A stretch of 64,000 nt of DNA from Nocardia sp. NBC_00565. Its GTDB lineage: Bacteria > Actinomycetota > Actinomycetes > Mycobacteriales > Mycobacteriaceae. Both the position numbers and the translations under genes were made by a program. Positions 17,452 to 28,149 of the stretch are shown here, piece after piece (position 1 is the first letter of the stretch; each line of letters starts with the position of its first letter). The stretch lies in assembly GCF_036345915.1 (NCBI RefSeq), contig NZ_CP107785.1, positions 5,580,001 through 5,644,000 on the forward strand, given 5' to 3'. Below the pieces are notes generated by a model, which worked only from the letters and a program-made list of their open reading frames with translations, was not told where the DNA came from and did not search any database.

Positions 17452-17524
17452 TGGAGCTAAGGGGACTCGAACCCCTGACCCCCACACTGCCAGTGTGGTG
17501 CGCTACCAGCTGCGCCATAGCCCC
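17452..17524 (-). tRNA. tRNA-Ala (anticodon GGC)
   Basis: This is a 73-nt cloverleaf on the minus strand. The acceptor stem pairs GGGGCTA with TAGCTCC, including one G-U pair. The D arm, the anticodon stem-loop (CACACTGGCAGTGTG, anticodon GGC) and the T arm (GGTTCGAGTCCC) are canonical. The 3' CCA is not encoded. It is next to recombinase-derived sequence, so it could be an integration landmark, but no repeated tRNA 3' end was found. Confidence 0.95.
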
Positions 17525-17638
17525 GAGTGGTTGCTGTCAGGTTTGCCTGACTGCCTGAACGAAGTTACACCACTGGCGTGTCGGCAACCAAATCGCCTCG
17601 ATTCGGGGGGTAGCGGAGGGGGTCGTTCGAACGTAGAC

Positions 17639-17654
17639 TCGAACATATGTTCGA
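17639..17654. promoter_or_regulatory. LexA (SOS) box overlapping the start codon of the HNH gene
   Basis: The sequence TCGAAC-ATAT-GTTCGA is a perfect actinobacterial LexA palindrome. The ATG at 17647 lies in its centre. A bound repressor would cover the translation start region, so the gene should be strongly DNA-damage inducible. Confidence 0.85.
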
Positions 17655-19161
17655 TCGCGATGATCTCTCATCAGTGGACTTCGGGACCATGAGTGACGAG
17701 GGGCTGATCGAAGCCCTACGGGCGGCGCACGGACGGGCTGCGGTGGCGCAGGCCGCCGAGGTGTTCGCGGTGCGGGAGCTGTATCGGCGGCATCGGGCCG
17801 AGAGTGCGGAGCCGGGGCCCGACGGGGTGCGGGCCGGGGAGTTCGCGGCCAGTGAGGCGGCGGTGGCGTTGCAGATCGATGAAGGGACGGCGGGGGCACT
17901 GATCGATATCGGTCTGGCGCTGGAGGATTCGTTGCCGCGGACGCGGGCGGCGTTCGCGGCGGGGCGGATAGATCTGGCGAAGGTTCGGGTGATCGTGGAT
18001 AACACCCGGGCGGTGGCCAGGGAGGTGTTGGACGTGCTGGAGCCGCGACTGCTCGAGGCGGCGGGGCGGAACAATGCGGTGCGGTTGCGACAGGCGGCGC
18101 GGCGGTGGGCGGCCCGGCTGGATCCCGGTGGGGTGCAGCGGCGGCGCGAGTTGCGACAGGATGAGCGGGACGTGCGGCTGCGCGCGGTACAGGACAGTAT
18201 GGCGGTGTTCGACGGGTTGCTACCCGCGCCCGGGGCGCAGACCGTGGCGATGCGCTTGCGGGAGATGAGCATGCAGGTGTGCGCGTCGGATCCGCGCAGC
18301 ATGCCGCAGCGGCGGGCCGACGCGTTGGTGGCGCTGGCGGATGGGTCGGGTCGGCTGCGATGCCATTGCGAGCGTGGTGAGCGCTGTCCGAAGTTCGGGG
18401 TGCCGATCGCGCGGCCGCGCAGACCGTTGATCCAAATCGGGATTCCCGCCGATACCCTGCTCGGCATACAGGACGCACCCGCCTTTCTGGCCGGCTACGG
18501 ACCGATCGATGCGGCACTCGCCCGGCTGCTCGCCGAACACGCACGATTCCAAGTGATTCCGGAAGACTCCGCCGCCGAGGACGAGCCGGCCGCCGCGGAG
18601 GAGGAGGCAGCGCAATGGCGGCCGCCGCCGCGACTGGCCCGTGAGGTACGGGCGGTAGACGGGATGTGCCGCTTCCCTGGCTGCGTGATGCCCGCCGCGG
18701 AATCCGAACTGGACCACAATCGCCCCTTCGACCAGCAGCGGCCCGACCGCGGCGGGCGCACCATCCGCACCGATCTGGCCGTGCTCTGCTCGCGCCACCA
18801 TCGCCTGAAGACTTTGGCGGACGACGAAAGCCTCCCCTGGCGCACTTGGCGGGCCGACCTCGATCGCCTCCAGTGGACCGCGCCGACCGGCGACATCCAC
18901 ACCACGGTCCGCGAAGGCGCCCGCTACCTGTTCCCGCGCACCGACACCGACGCACCCGTCGCCCCCTACACCGGCCAGCACCGAGCCGAACCCACCGACG
19001 CGCCCACCGCGGAATTCCCGATCACCGATCGCCGCATCGCCGCAGACATCGCCTATCCCCTCGATGGCTATATCGTCGTACACGGTCAGCTCCGCCGTAT
19101 CCGACCGGAGGACGAGATCCCCGATGACGAACCCCGAGCTACGCAGACGCCCGGCCGCTAA
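17647..19161 (+). CDS. DUF222 / HNH endonuclease, 13E12-repeat family
   Basis: This 504-residue protein has an N-terminal helical DUF222 domain (about 20-270) and a C-terminal HNH domain: C341 and C346 in CRFPGC, ELDHNRPF, and LCSRHHRLK about 40 residues on. These are the zinc ligands and catalytic histidines of the 13E12 family, repeated in many mycobacterial and nocardial genomes. Several mycobacterial members are known to lie behind LexA boxes, which fits the perfect box over this start codon. The tail (about 430-504) contains YPLDGYIVVHGQLRRIRPED. The role is unproven; a nuclease acting on DNA during damage or in element mobility is the usual inference. Confidence 0.92.
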   Translation: MFDRDDLSSVDFGTMSDEGLIEALRAAHGRAAVAQAAEVFAVRELYRRHRAESAEPGPDGVRAGEFAASEAAVALQIDEGTAGALIDIGLALEDSLPRTRAAFAAGRIDLAKVRVIVDNTRAVAREVLDVLEPRLLEAAGRNNAVRLRQAARRWAARLDPGGVQRRRELRQDERDVRLRAVQDSMAVFDGLLPAPGAQTVAMRLREMSMQVCASDPRSMPQRRADALVALADGSGRLRCHCERGERCPKFGVPIARPRRPLIQIGIPADTLLGIQDAPAFLAGYGPIDAALARLLAEHARFQVIPEDSAAEDEPAAAEEEAAQWRPPPRLAREVRAVDGMCRFPGCVMPAAESELDHNRPFDQQRPDRGGRTIRTDLAVLCSRHHRLKTLADDESLPWRTWRADLDRLQWTAPTGDIHTTVREGARYLFPRTDTDAPVAPYTGQHRAEPTDAPTAEFPITDRRIAADIAYPLDGYIVVHGQLRRIRPEDEIPDDEPRATQTPGR

Positions 19162-19197
19162 CCGTCCGGCGACGATCAGCCGCAGTAAGCACGAGGC

Positions 19198-19361
19198 ACA
19201 TCGCCGTTCTCGACGGCCGCATCGTCGTGGGCGGCGAGCTGCGCCAGATCCGACCGGAAGGTGAGTTCCTGCGGATGAAAACGCAGCCAACCCCGCGCCG
19301 AGTCGCGATTCTGCCTCCGGTTGCACGGAAGAGGGCAGTGCACAATCGACCCACTCGATAA
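19198..19361 (+). pseudogene. Relic of a second 13E12 C-terminus
   Basis: The frame ending in TAA at 19359-19361 reads HIAVLDGRIVVGGELRQIRP, matching YPLDGYIVVHGQLRRIRP at the end of the intact gene 37 bp upstream. It has no start codon or HNH domain. It is probably what remains of a tandem copy after recombination between 13E12 repeats. Confidence 0.75.
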
Positions 19362-19624
19362 CAACTTCACCATCCGTAACCGGCCGAACCGGGATCCGAG
19401 CTGCACCGGAACCGGACATTCGTCCCAGGATTCGAGGGTTAAACGCGATCCGGATCACCATTTCGTTGTGATCCCGAACACATAACGTAACTATCACAGA
19501 GCGTAGTAGATATACATTTTTACGCATTCGAACTGGGTGAATGTCTATATTTCAGTACGAAGCTCGAGACAATTCATGCGTTATCTCAACGTGATCTGTC
19601 GCGAATTCTTCGCTACCGTCGTCG

Positions 19625-19755
19625 GCAGCCCTGATCAACGAGACGGGCTCGAACTCGAACCGCCGAACGCCGGTAACCCTGCCCCGCGGTTCTGAGGATC
19701 CCCGACATCACTGGGGGCAGGGACACGACGGAACCCCGTCGGAGCCGAGCGGGCG
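19625..19755 (+). promoter_or_regulatory. Candidate c-di-AMP (ydaO/yuaA) riboswitch in the rpf leader
   Basis: The GC-rich leader contains the segment GCCGAACGCCGGTAACCC and a partner GGGGGCAGGGA, with an A/G-rich ACGACGGAA segment between stems. These resemble the conserved parts of ydaO-type leaders known upstream of actinobacterial rpf genes. The assignment is by pattern and by the gene it precedes; boundaries are approximate. Confidence 0.6.
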
Positions 19756-19771
19756 CAGCCAGGAATTCCAC

Positions 19772-20104
19772 ATGACTCAGAACCGCAAGTTCACCCGTGC
19801 CCTCGGTATCGCCGCCGTCGCCGGCGCCATCGCCGCTGTTCCGTTCGGCCTCTCCACCGCCACCGCGTCGGCCTCCGGCCACAACTGGGACGCCGTCGCA
19901 CAGTGCGAGAGCAGCGGCAACTGGGGCGCCTCGACCGGCAACGGCTTCTCCGGCGGCCTGCAGTTCACGCAGAGCACCTGGGCCGCCAACGGCGGCTCGG
20001 GCGACCCGAGCAACGCCAGCCGTGACGAGCAGATCCGCGTCGCGGAGAACGTGCTCGCCACCCAGGGCCCGGGCGCCTGGCCCGTGTGCGGCGCTTACCT
20101 GTAA
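19772..20104 (+). CDS. Resuscitation-promoting factor, short secreted transglycosylase-like protein
   Basis: This 110-residue precursor has a Sec signal peptide (about 1-34, ending ATASASG) and a single Rpf domain: W39-D-A-V-A-Q-C-E46 with the catalytic glutamate at 46, then GGLQFTQSTW and the conserved cysteine pair ending PVCGAYL. Rpf proteins cleave peptidoglycan and promote exit from dormancy. The size and lack of extra domains match the small RpfC/D/E class, so no symbol is given. A structured leader upstream suggests second-messenger control, and a strong terminator follows. Confidence 0.93.
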   Translation: MTQNRKFTRALGIAAVAGAIAAVPFGLSTATASASGHNWDAVAQCESSGNWGASTGNGFSGGLQFTQSTWAANGGSGDPSNASRDEQIRVAENVLATQGPGAWPVCGAYL

Positions 20105-20118
20105 GCCGAGATCCACCG

Positions 20119-20151
20119 AACGGGGTCCGTGCCATCGGCACGGACCCCGTT
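20119..20151 (+). terminator. Intrinsic terminator after rpf
   Basis: A perfect 15-bp stem (20119-20133 with 20137-20151) with a 3-nt loop lies 14 bp after the stop codon. Confidence 0.85.
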
Positions 20152-20527
20152 GTCGTCGGCGATCATCTCCCGACCGAATACCTCCGAATCGACATCGCCG
20201 GAATTGTTCCCAGCAACCACCCCGATAAACGGGCGCAATTTTTCCCACGGATGCCCGCCAACTGCTCGCCGCGCACTAGGATCGAAACATACTCCGCGAC
20301 GGCGGGATTCACGGTTCCAGCGCGCGACCATCCACTCGTGACGTCAACCATCAGTCTCACTCACCGGTACCGTCCATTTCAATTGCGCAATCAATCGTTC
20401 TCCTGGTTCCGAAACACCTGCGGACAGTGATCAATCTCACTAGCCTGTTTCCACCCGGCAACTCGTCCTGTACCGCAGACGGTTCAGGCCAGTTACGAAA
20501 TGCCGTGGCTAGAAAGGCATCTCGACC
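20152..20527. other. Promoter-containing intergenic stretch
   Basis: No gene is visible in these 376 bp between the rpf terminator and the MFS gene. They presumably hold the MFS promoter. A ribosome site (GAAAGG, near 20512) precedes ATG 20528. Confidence 0.5.
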
Positions 20528-22486
20528 ATGAGCTCGACTCAGACCGCAGCCCCGCCGACCCTGCTCACCGGGCTGTGGCAGCGCAAGCTACCGCACTATC
20601 CCGATACTCCCGCCCGCTCCTGGTACTTGGCCGTCGTGGTCATCGCCTCGATCGCGCTCTATTACCAATTGTTCGTCACCGGCGCGGTGGGCAATGAACT
20701 CATCGCCTACTTCGACCTGTCCTTCACGTACTTCGTGTGGATCTTCATCATCGGCGCCGCCTTCGGTGCGGTCGCCTCGGTGCTGGCGGGTGTGCTCGAT
20801 CGCTGGGGACGGGCGAATATCGTCGCCTACGGCGTGGTGATCTGCTCGCTGCTGACCCTGTTCGCGGTGCCCGCGACGACCACCAGGGAGCAGTACCTGT
20901 TCGTGTACATCCTGGTGAGCATCGTCGAGGGCGCGGTGCTGGTGGCGACACCGGCATTGATCCGCGACTTCTCCCCGCAACTGGACCGGGCATCGGCGAT
21001 GGGCTTCTGGACGCTCGGGCCGGTCATCGGCGCGCTGGTCACCACGCAGATCTCCACGCGTACGCTCGACGCGCATCCGGACTGGCAGTACCACTACCGG
21101 CTGTGCGGTGTGATCAGCCTCGTCATCGCGGTGATCGCGGTGATCGGGCTGCGCGAGCTGAGTCCGCAGCTGCGCGATCAGATCATGGTGACGCTGCGCG
21201 ACCGGGCGCTGATCGAGGCGCGCGCCCGCGGCCTGGACGTCAAGGAGCTCGAGCAGGGTGTGTGGCGACAGATGTTGCGCCCCAATATCATCGGCTCGGC
21301 GTTGGCGATCAGCCTGTTCCTCGCCTTCTTCTACACCATCGTGTCGTTCCTACCGGTCTATATGGCGACGAACTTCGGCTTCAGTCCGGCCAAGGCCAAC
21401 GCACTGGGCAACTGGTACTGGACCGCGAACGCGGTCGCCCTGGTACTGGCCGGGATCGTGTCGGACAAACTCAAGGTGCGCAAGCCGTTCATGGTCGTCG
21501 GTGCGCTCATCAGCATTGTCGGCATGTATCTGTTCATCGGCTACACCGATCAACCGGATACCGACTACTACACGTTCGCAGCCATTTTCGTGGTGATCGC
21601 GGTCGGCACCGGTATCGCCTACTCGACCTGGATGGCGAGTTTCACCGAGACAGTCGAGGCGCGTAATCCGGCCGCGACCGCGGTGGGTCTCGCGGTCTGG
21701 GGTGGCACGCTGCGCGGCATCGTCACCATCGTATTGTTCGGATTGCTGATCGTGGTGAACGCGGCCGGTCCGCTGGTCAACTACGGACCGCGGCTATCGG
21801 AGATCGCGCACAAGTACGCCCAGCAACTGACGACCATCCAGACGGTCGGCACGGAAACCCTTGCGGCACTGCAGAAGAACCCCAATGATCAGGTCGCACA
21901 AGTCACCGCGCTGACAAAACTGACCGGCGCCTCCCCCGCCGATATCCAGGCCACCGTCGGCCTCAACACTCGCTACCCGCAGGAGCTGGCGACGCTGCAG
22001 GCCATCGATTCGGCCACCCTGGCCGCGCTGACCGCCAACCCCGCCGATGCGAACGCGGGCCTGGCGGCGGTCGGACAGGTCGCCAAGAAGTTCGGGATAC
22101 CGGTGGATCAGGCGATCGCTCGCTTGCAGGCCGTCCAACAGATTCCGGCCGCCGACCTCGCGGTGGCGGCAACCGTCGGACCCAAGCTGGCGCAGGCCAC
22201 TACCCAGTTGCAGTCGGTCGGCACCATTCCGGCCGACGATCAGGCCTATCTGGCCGCACACGCCAAGGAAGTGCAGCAGGCGCAGGCCGATTCGCCGAAG
22301 CAGTGGGAGCGCTGGTGGTGGATCTGCCTGGCCGCGCAGATCGTCTTCCTGCCGTTCATCTTCCTGATGGCCGGGCACTGGAGCCCGAAGAAGGCAGCCG
22401 CGGACGCCAATGCGCATGACGAACTCGTCGAGCGCGAACTCGCCGCGATCGTGAACGAGAAGCCGGAGCCCGAGCCGGTCGATTAG
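20528..22486 (+). CDS. MFS transporter with a large extracytoplasmic insert
   Basis: This 652-residue membrane protein has an MFS core in residues about 35-420: loop-2 signature VLDRWGRAN, a cytoplasmic centre with RELSPQLRDQIM, and SDKLKVRKPF in the second half. Between the penultimate membrane segment (about 410) and the last (about 595-615) lies a roughly 170-residue hydrophilic insert with three Ala/Gln-rich helical repeats (TIQTVGTETLAALQKNP, TLQAIDSATLAALTANP, VQQIPAADLAVAATVGP). This architecture occurs in a group of actinobacterial MFS proteins. The substrate is unknown. Confidence 0.85.
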   Translation: MSSTQTAAPPTLLTGLWQRKLPHYPDTPARSWYLAVVVIASIALYYQLFVTGAVGNELIAYFDLSFTYFVWIFIIGAAFGAVASVLAGVLDRWGRANIVAYGVVICSLLTLFAVPATTTREQYLFVYILVSIVEGAVLVATPALIRDFSPQLDRASAMGFWTLGPVIGALVTTQISTRTLDAHPDWQYHYRLCGVISLVIAVIAVIGLRELSPQLRDQIMVTLRDRALIEARARGLDVKELEQGVWRQMLRPNIIGSALAISLFLAFFYTIVSFLPVYMATNFGFSPAKANALGNWYWTANAVALVLAGIVSDKLKVRKPFMVVGALISIVGMYLFIGYTDQPDTDYYTFAAIFVVIAVGTGIAYSTWMASFTETVEARNPAATAVGLAVWGGTLRGIVTIVLFGLLIVVNAAGPLVNYGPRLSEIAHKYAQQLTTIQTVGTETLAALQKNPNDQVAQVTALTKLTGASPADIQATVGLNTRYPQELATLQAIDSATLAALTANPADANAGLAAVGQVAKKFGIPVDQAIARLQAVQQIPAADLAVAATVGPKLAQATTQLQSVGTIPADDQAYLAAHAKEVQQAQADSPKQWERWWWICLAAQIVFLPFIFLMAGHWSPKKAAADANAHDELVERELAAIVNEKPEPEPVD

Positions 22487-22492
22487 GAATGT

Positions 22493-22520
22493 CGGGTCGG
22501 GCGGGGTGCCGCCCGACCCG
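22493..22520. terminator. Bidirectional terminator between convergent genes
   Basis: A perfect 12-bp stem (22493-22504 with 22509-22520) with a GGTG loop lies between the MFS stop (22486) and the thioredoxin stop (22527) on the other strand. Confidence 0.85.
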
Positions 22521-22526
22521 ATCCGA

Positions 22527-23264
22527 TCACTTGGTGAGGTCGACGACCCAGTCCTGGTTGTTCACATCAATCTTGGTCTTACCGTCGAAGACGGCAGGCG
22601 TGGCGACCTCGCCGTTCGCGTCGGTCAGCGCAGCGCGTGCCATCTGGGCGTGGATCTTCGCCCCGTCCAATTTCGCGCCGCCGCTGATGCACTGCACCGC
22701 CTCCAGCGACGCGCCGGCCTCCTTGGCGACATTGGCCAGATCCTCGTTGCTGAGGTCCGCGCCACCTTCCTTCGGCTGCTTGGACGTGAAGAGCAGGGTG
22801 TGGAACTTCGAGTAGACCGGACCCGAACCGGTCGCCGCGACACACTCGTTCGCGGCGACCGCACGGGTCGAGTAGTCCTTGCTCTTCGACTTGGTATCCA
22901 GGAATGTCACCAGGTGATAGCGCACGGCGAGTTTGCCCTCGTCCATCTTCTGCGCGATCTCCTGACCATAGATCCGCTCCAGCGCGCCGCAGGACGGGCA
23001 CAGCGGGTCCTCATAGACGTCGATGGTCTTCGGCGCATCGGGGTGGCCGACCAGAATCGTCCCGTTGTTCTGGTCCAGCACCGCGTGCACGTCCGAATTC
23101 CGCACCGACCCGTACCCGTCATTGCGGATCGAAGTATCGTCGCGCCCCCACCGAAACGCGAGGATCACGATCAACACGACCAGCGCGAGCGCCACGCCCC
23201 CCAGCGCATACGTGGTCTTGCTGGACATCGGTCGCGGAGTGTAGTTCGAACGCGATTCGCTCAC
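22527..23264 (-). CDS. Membrane-anchored DsbA-like thioredoxin-fold protein
   Basis: This 245-residue protein is taken from GTG 23264 (start VSESRSNYTPRP). The much longer upstream frame is non-native. One N-terminal transmembrane helix (GGVALALVVLIVILAF) anchors a thioredoxin_4/DsbA domain with the active site CPSC (in DPLCPSCGAL) and a cis-Pro region near VATPAVFDG. Such proteins oxidise or shuffle disulfides of exported proteins, as in mycobacterial DsbA-like enzymes. Confidence 0.88.
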   Translation of the reverse strand: MSESRSNYTPRPMSSKTTYALGGVALALVVLIVILAFRWGRDDTSIRNDGYGSVRNSDVHAVLDQNNGTILVGHPDAPKTIDVYEDPLCPSCGALERIYGQEIAQKMDEGKLAVRYHLVTFLDTKSKSKDYSTRAVAANECVAATGSGPVYSKFHTLLFTSKQPKEGGADLSNEDLANVAKEAGASLEAVQCISGGAKLDGAKIHAQMARAALTDANGEVATPAVFDGKTKIDVNNQDWVVDLTK

Positions 23265-23342
23265 CCCGCACACTCTGCCCCAACGCACCCCGGGTCCCCT
23301 CCCCAACCCCCTCCCTCGCGCTGCGCGGTCCTGACCATGACC

Positions 23343-23394
23343 ACCATGCGCTGATGCAGGTACACGTCGACATTTGCCTGCACCAGCGCATGGT
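23343..23394. repeat. Palindromic repeat element, copy 1
   Basis: The arms 23343-23360 and 23377-23394 pair at 17 of 18 positions around a 16-nt loop containing ACGTCGAC. A second copy at 49190-49243 shares 33 of 46 central bases, including TGCAGGT, ACGTCGA and CAGCGCAT blocks. It lies in the intergenic space between two minus-strand genes. Confidence 0.7.
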
Positions 23395-23436
23395 GATCGA
23401 ACGTCCAACTGCCAGGCCTGGGCGCAGACGTGGGGC

Positions 23437-24817
23437 TCAGGGGCGAGACGCGTACTGGTCGCCCGTCGCGTCGGCGTCGTATGGAGCATCGTCGGTGACC
23501 TTGTCGACCAATAGATGCTCGGCTCCATCAGGGCCGCAGATGTGGTCTGGTGGACAGTCCGCGACCGTGTCGATCGGTTCCGCAGCCACGGTCGCGGCCC
23601 GCTTGCGCAGTGGTTCTGGGACGACCGCCCAGACGACGGCGGCGACAGCGAGCAGTGCGCCCGTCAGCGCGAGCGCCACCCCGTAGGAGAAGTGTTGGGC
23701 CACAGCGCCTACCGCGACCGGTCCGATGACGGTGCCGAGATCGGCGGCCATCTGGAAGCCCGCGAGTACCGGCCCACCGCGCGCCTTCGGCCCGATCACA
23801 TCGGCAACGGATGCCTGCTGCGCGGGGGTGAACATGCCCGAGCCGAGACCGGCGACGAACGAGGTCGCCAGCAACCACGGCAGATTCGACGCGATACCGA
23901 GTCCGGCGGTGCCGACCGCGCAGATCAGGGATCCGGCGATCAGGAACGGCTTGCGCCCGAACCGGTCCGAGTACCTGCCCGAAGCGAACAGCACCGCCAC
24001 ATTGCCCGCCGCGAACACCGTCAGCGTCACACCGGCCATACCGGGTTTCTGATGCAGCACCTCGACGACCAGCAGCGGCACCAAAGCCATCCGCACACCG
24101 AATACCGCCGCGCCGTTGGCGAAGTTCGACAGCAGCACCGCCCGATACTCCGGCCGGTCCAGCCCCTCCCGGAACGACATCAGCCGCAGCCCACCGACCG
24201 GCTCCGGCGCGGCCAGCCGCGAATTCCGCAGGCTCACATAGACAACCGCACTCGCCAGCAGCAACGCCGCCGCGTAGATCAGGAACGGCGCCCGCAACCC
24301 CAGTCCGGCGAGCACACCGCCGACCAGCGGCCCGCTGACCGATCCGATCAGAAAGCTCGTCGACCAGAGCCCGGACACCCGACCGCGCTGCCCGGGCGGT
24401 GACATCCGGATCACCAGCGCCAACGACGACACGGTGAACATGGTCGACCCGACACCGCCGGCCGACCGCAAAACCAGCAGCTGCCAATAACTCTGCGCGA
24501 ACGCACTCGCGCCCGTCGACACCGCGACGATCAGCAATCCACCGAGATATACCGACCGCTCCCCCAGCCGCTGGACCAATCGACCGCTCACCGGCGCGAA
24601 CAGCAGCCGCATCAAGGCGAAAGCACTGACGATCGCCGACGCGGCGGCAACACCGACCCCGAAACCGCGGGCGAACTGCGGCAGTACCGGCGCCACCAGA
24701 CCGAACCCGACGGCGATGACGAACGAAGCCCCGACCAGAACCCAGATCTCGACCGGCAGCGCATTCGACCGTCCCCCGCCCGAGCCTGCCCCCCAAGAAA
24801 CAACCACGGTCGATCTA

Positions 24818-24825
<8 letters not shown>
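23437..24825 (-). CDS. MFS drug-efflux-type transporter
   Basis: This 462-residue protein has 12 predicted membrane segments, the first-loop motif (LLFAPVSGRLVQRLGERSVY) and its second-half counterpart (FASGRYSDRFGRKPF), and GPLVGGVLAG in helix 5, placing it in the DHA1-like drug:H+ antiporters. A hydrophilic acidic tail follows the last helix. It starts 8 nt inside the end of the phosphoglucomutase gene, so the two are translationally coupled. The substrate is unknown. Confidence 0.88.
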
Positions 24826-26458
<1,633 letters not shown>

Positions 26459-26505
26459 GCTCGGGTCTCCCTTCCGGGTCGGCTGCGCCCGGCTCGTCAT
26501 CAAAA

Positions 26506-26868
26506 TCATGTCCACAACCACTGGGTCGTGGCCGCGGCGACGAACACCGCGGTCAGGCTGGTCACGACGCTGAGCACGACATTGCCCGCCGCATAGGCGT
26601 AGGCGCCCTCGGCGACGAGCCTGATCGTCTCGTAGCCGAAGGTGCTGAATGTGGTAAGCGCACCACACAAGCCCGTTCCCGCGACGGCGAACAACCAGTT
26701 GTTCGCGCCAGCGCCGATCAGTCCACCGAGCAACGCCGAACCGACAATATTAACGGTCATGGTGCCCAACGGCAGCAGAGATCCGAATCGCGCGGCAACC
26801 GCACGGTCGATGAGGTACCGCGCGGGCGCGCCGAGCATGCCGCCGACCACGACGAGTAGGGCGATCAT
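26506..26868 (-). CDS. crcB: Fluoride channel CrcB/Fluc subunit
   Basis: This 120-residue protein has four membrane helices, with the family signature GALTTFSTFGYE, an Asn-containing NIVGSALLGGLIG segment and an N-terminal GAPARYLIDR. Fluc subunits form dimeric F- channels that protect against fluoride. A second crcB lies 0.4 kb upstream, so a heterodimer is likely. It overlaps the DUF190 gene by four bases. Confidence 0.93.
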   Translation of the reverse strand: MIALLVVVGGMLGAPARYLIDRAVAARFGSLLPLGTMTVNIVGSALLGGLIGAGANNWLFAVAGTGLCGALTTFSTFGYETIRLVAEGAYAYAAGNVVLSVVTSLTAVFVAAATTQWLWT

Positions 26869-27257
26869 CGGCCCACCCCCGCGGTCGGATGCCAGATCTC
26901 GACCTCGGACAACGCGACGTGCACCGCGGCGAGCACCTCGGCATTCTGCTCGACGAAGGCGCGCAGCCGCTCGGCTTCGTCGACGATCATCACCAGCACG
27001 GGTAGGTGTTCGGCGAGATCGAGGATGCGGCTGGTGTGGATGCGCGAGGACGCGCCGTAGCCCTCCACGCCGCGCCACACGCTGGCACCGGCCAGTCCGG
27101 TGTCGCGGGCACGCTGCACGATCTCGTGGTATAGGGGCCCGTGCCGCCACTTGTCGTCCTCGTCGAGCAGCACCGTCAGCCGCGCGGCCGGTTGCCACTG
27201 GCCCGCCGCGGGTCCACCGGCCGCCGCCGACATGATTCGCTCGCCGCGATCGCTCAC
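26865..27257 (-). CDS. DUF190 family protein between the two crcB genes
   Basis: This 130-residue soluble protein has a PII-like alpha/beta layout (RLTVLLDEDDKWRHGPLYHE, GASVWRGVEGYGA, LPVLVMIVDEAERLRAF), the typical DUF190 pattern. DUF190 genes are often found beside crcB. Its role is unproven; PII-like regulation of the channel is an inference from fold and position. Confidence 0.9.
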   Translation of the reverse strand: MSDRGERIMSAAAGGPAAGQWQPAARLTVLLDEDDKWRHGPLYHEIVQRARDTGLAGASVWRGVEGYGASSRIHTSRILDLAEHLPVLVMIVDEAERLRAFVEQNAEVLAAVHVALSEVEIWHPTAGVGR

Positions 27258-27288
27258 CGCCTAACCCCCTTCCGTCGTGCTCCACTGT

Positions 27289-27714
27289 TCAACTCGTCGG
27301 TCGTGCCGTTCCGGTAGCCCACCGCGTCACGCTCATTCCGAGCACGACCGCCCCCAAAGCCACTACCACCGTCCCCCCGAGATAGCCGAGCGCCTCGACC
27401 ACGGCACCCGATTGGAGCAGTCTACGAACCTCGAGGCTGTAGGTGGAAAAAGTGGTGAAGCCGCCGAGCAGGCCGATGCCGAGAAACGGGCGCAGCAGTC
27501 TGTGGGCTACCCATACTTCGGTGATCAGAACCATCAGAATTCCGATCGCAAAGCATCCCACGACGTTGATCACGAACGTCGACCAGGGGACCTGATGCGG
27601 TTGCGACGGCCACCACCAGCCGATGGCGTAGCGCAGCAGCGAACCGAGACCACCGCCGAGAGAGATCACCACGAGCACCAACGGCTCGACGGCAGGGGTG
27701 GCTCGCTGACCCAT
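27289..27714 (-). CDS. crcB: Fluoride channel CrcB/Fluc subunit (second copy)
   Basis: A 141-residue, four-helix protein with GGFTTFSTYSLE, GSLLRYAIGW and VINVVGCFAIGIL. ATG 27714 has AGGAGG 7 nt upstream, which decides against the in-frame ATG at 27753. It is the first gene of the crcB-DUF190-crcB-pgm-MFS run. No convincing fluoride riboswitch fold was seen in the 150 bp upstream. Confidence 0.92.
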   Translation of the reverse strand: MGQRATPAVEPLVLVVISLGGGLGSLLRYAIGWWWPSQPHQVPWSTFVINVVGCFAIGILMVLITEVWVAHRLLRPFLGIGLLGGFTTFSTYSLEVRRLLQSGAVVEALGYLGGTVVVALGAVVLGMSVTRWATGTARPTS

Positions 27715-28026
27715 GCACTGACCTCCTGCCGAGCCGAAATGCCGCCAGCGCAATGCTAACGGTCACACCCGGCCGCAGAGATATCCGGGACAGCGCGCAC
27801 TACGAACAGCGCCGTTCACTGACATGGCGGCCCATCCCACGTACGAATGCCTGGAAGGTTTGGCCGGGAGTTCCCACCTCACCCCTACGGACTCGGGTCG
27901 GGAGCGATATGGCGGCACGACGGGCAGTACCCAACGCGCCTCGGCACCGGGCGGAACCCCGCCGAACCGGGCGTCAGCAACTGTTCGGCAGAGCTACTGC
28001 CGAAAGCGCGGTCATCGAACACAGCC

Positions 28027-28071
28027 GAGCCGTCGAAGCGCATACGACGAAGTCGTATGTCTCGACGGCTC
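28027..28071. repeat. Nested inverted repeat
   Basis: Outer arms 28027-28036 / 28062-28071 (10 bp) and inner arms 28041-28048 / 28052-28059 (8 bp, loop 3) are both perfect. The function is unknown; it could be a processing site or a small RNA end. Confidence 0.6.
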
Positions 28072-28116
28072 GACCGCTAGCGACTGCTTGCAGGTCGCTC
28101 GAAAGGGTCAGCGAGA

Positions 28117-28149
28117 CCGAGGGGCCGCGAACACGCCGCGGCCCCTCGG
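28117..28149 (-). terminator. Terminator of the EmrB/QacA-type gene
   Basis: A perfect 13-bp stem (28117-28129 with 28137-28149) lies 12 bp beyond the stop codon at 28161 on the minus strand. Confidence 0.8.

Noticed and set aside
18220..19527. Minus-strand ORF of 435 codons opposite the HNH gene
   Set aside because: It is the mirror of a high-GC coding frame; the HNH gene on the plus strand has clear motifs.
23118..23430. Protein-coding reading across the palindromic element
   Set aside because: The frames exist only because the hairpin is GC-rich; no start signal and no family.
27715..27860. Fluoride riboswitch upstream of crcB
   Set aside because: The conserved pseudoknot blocks were not found by eye.
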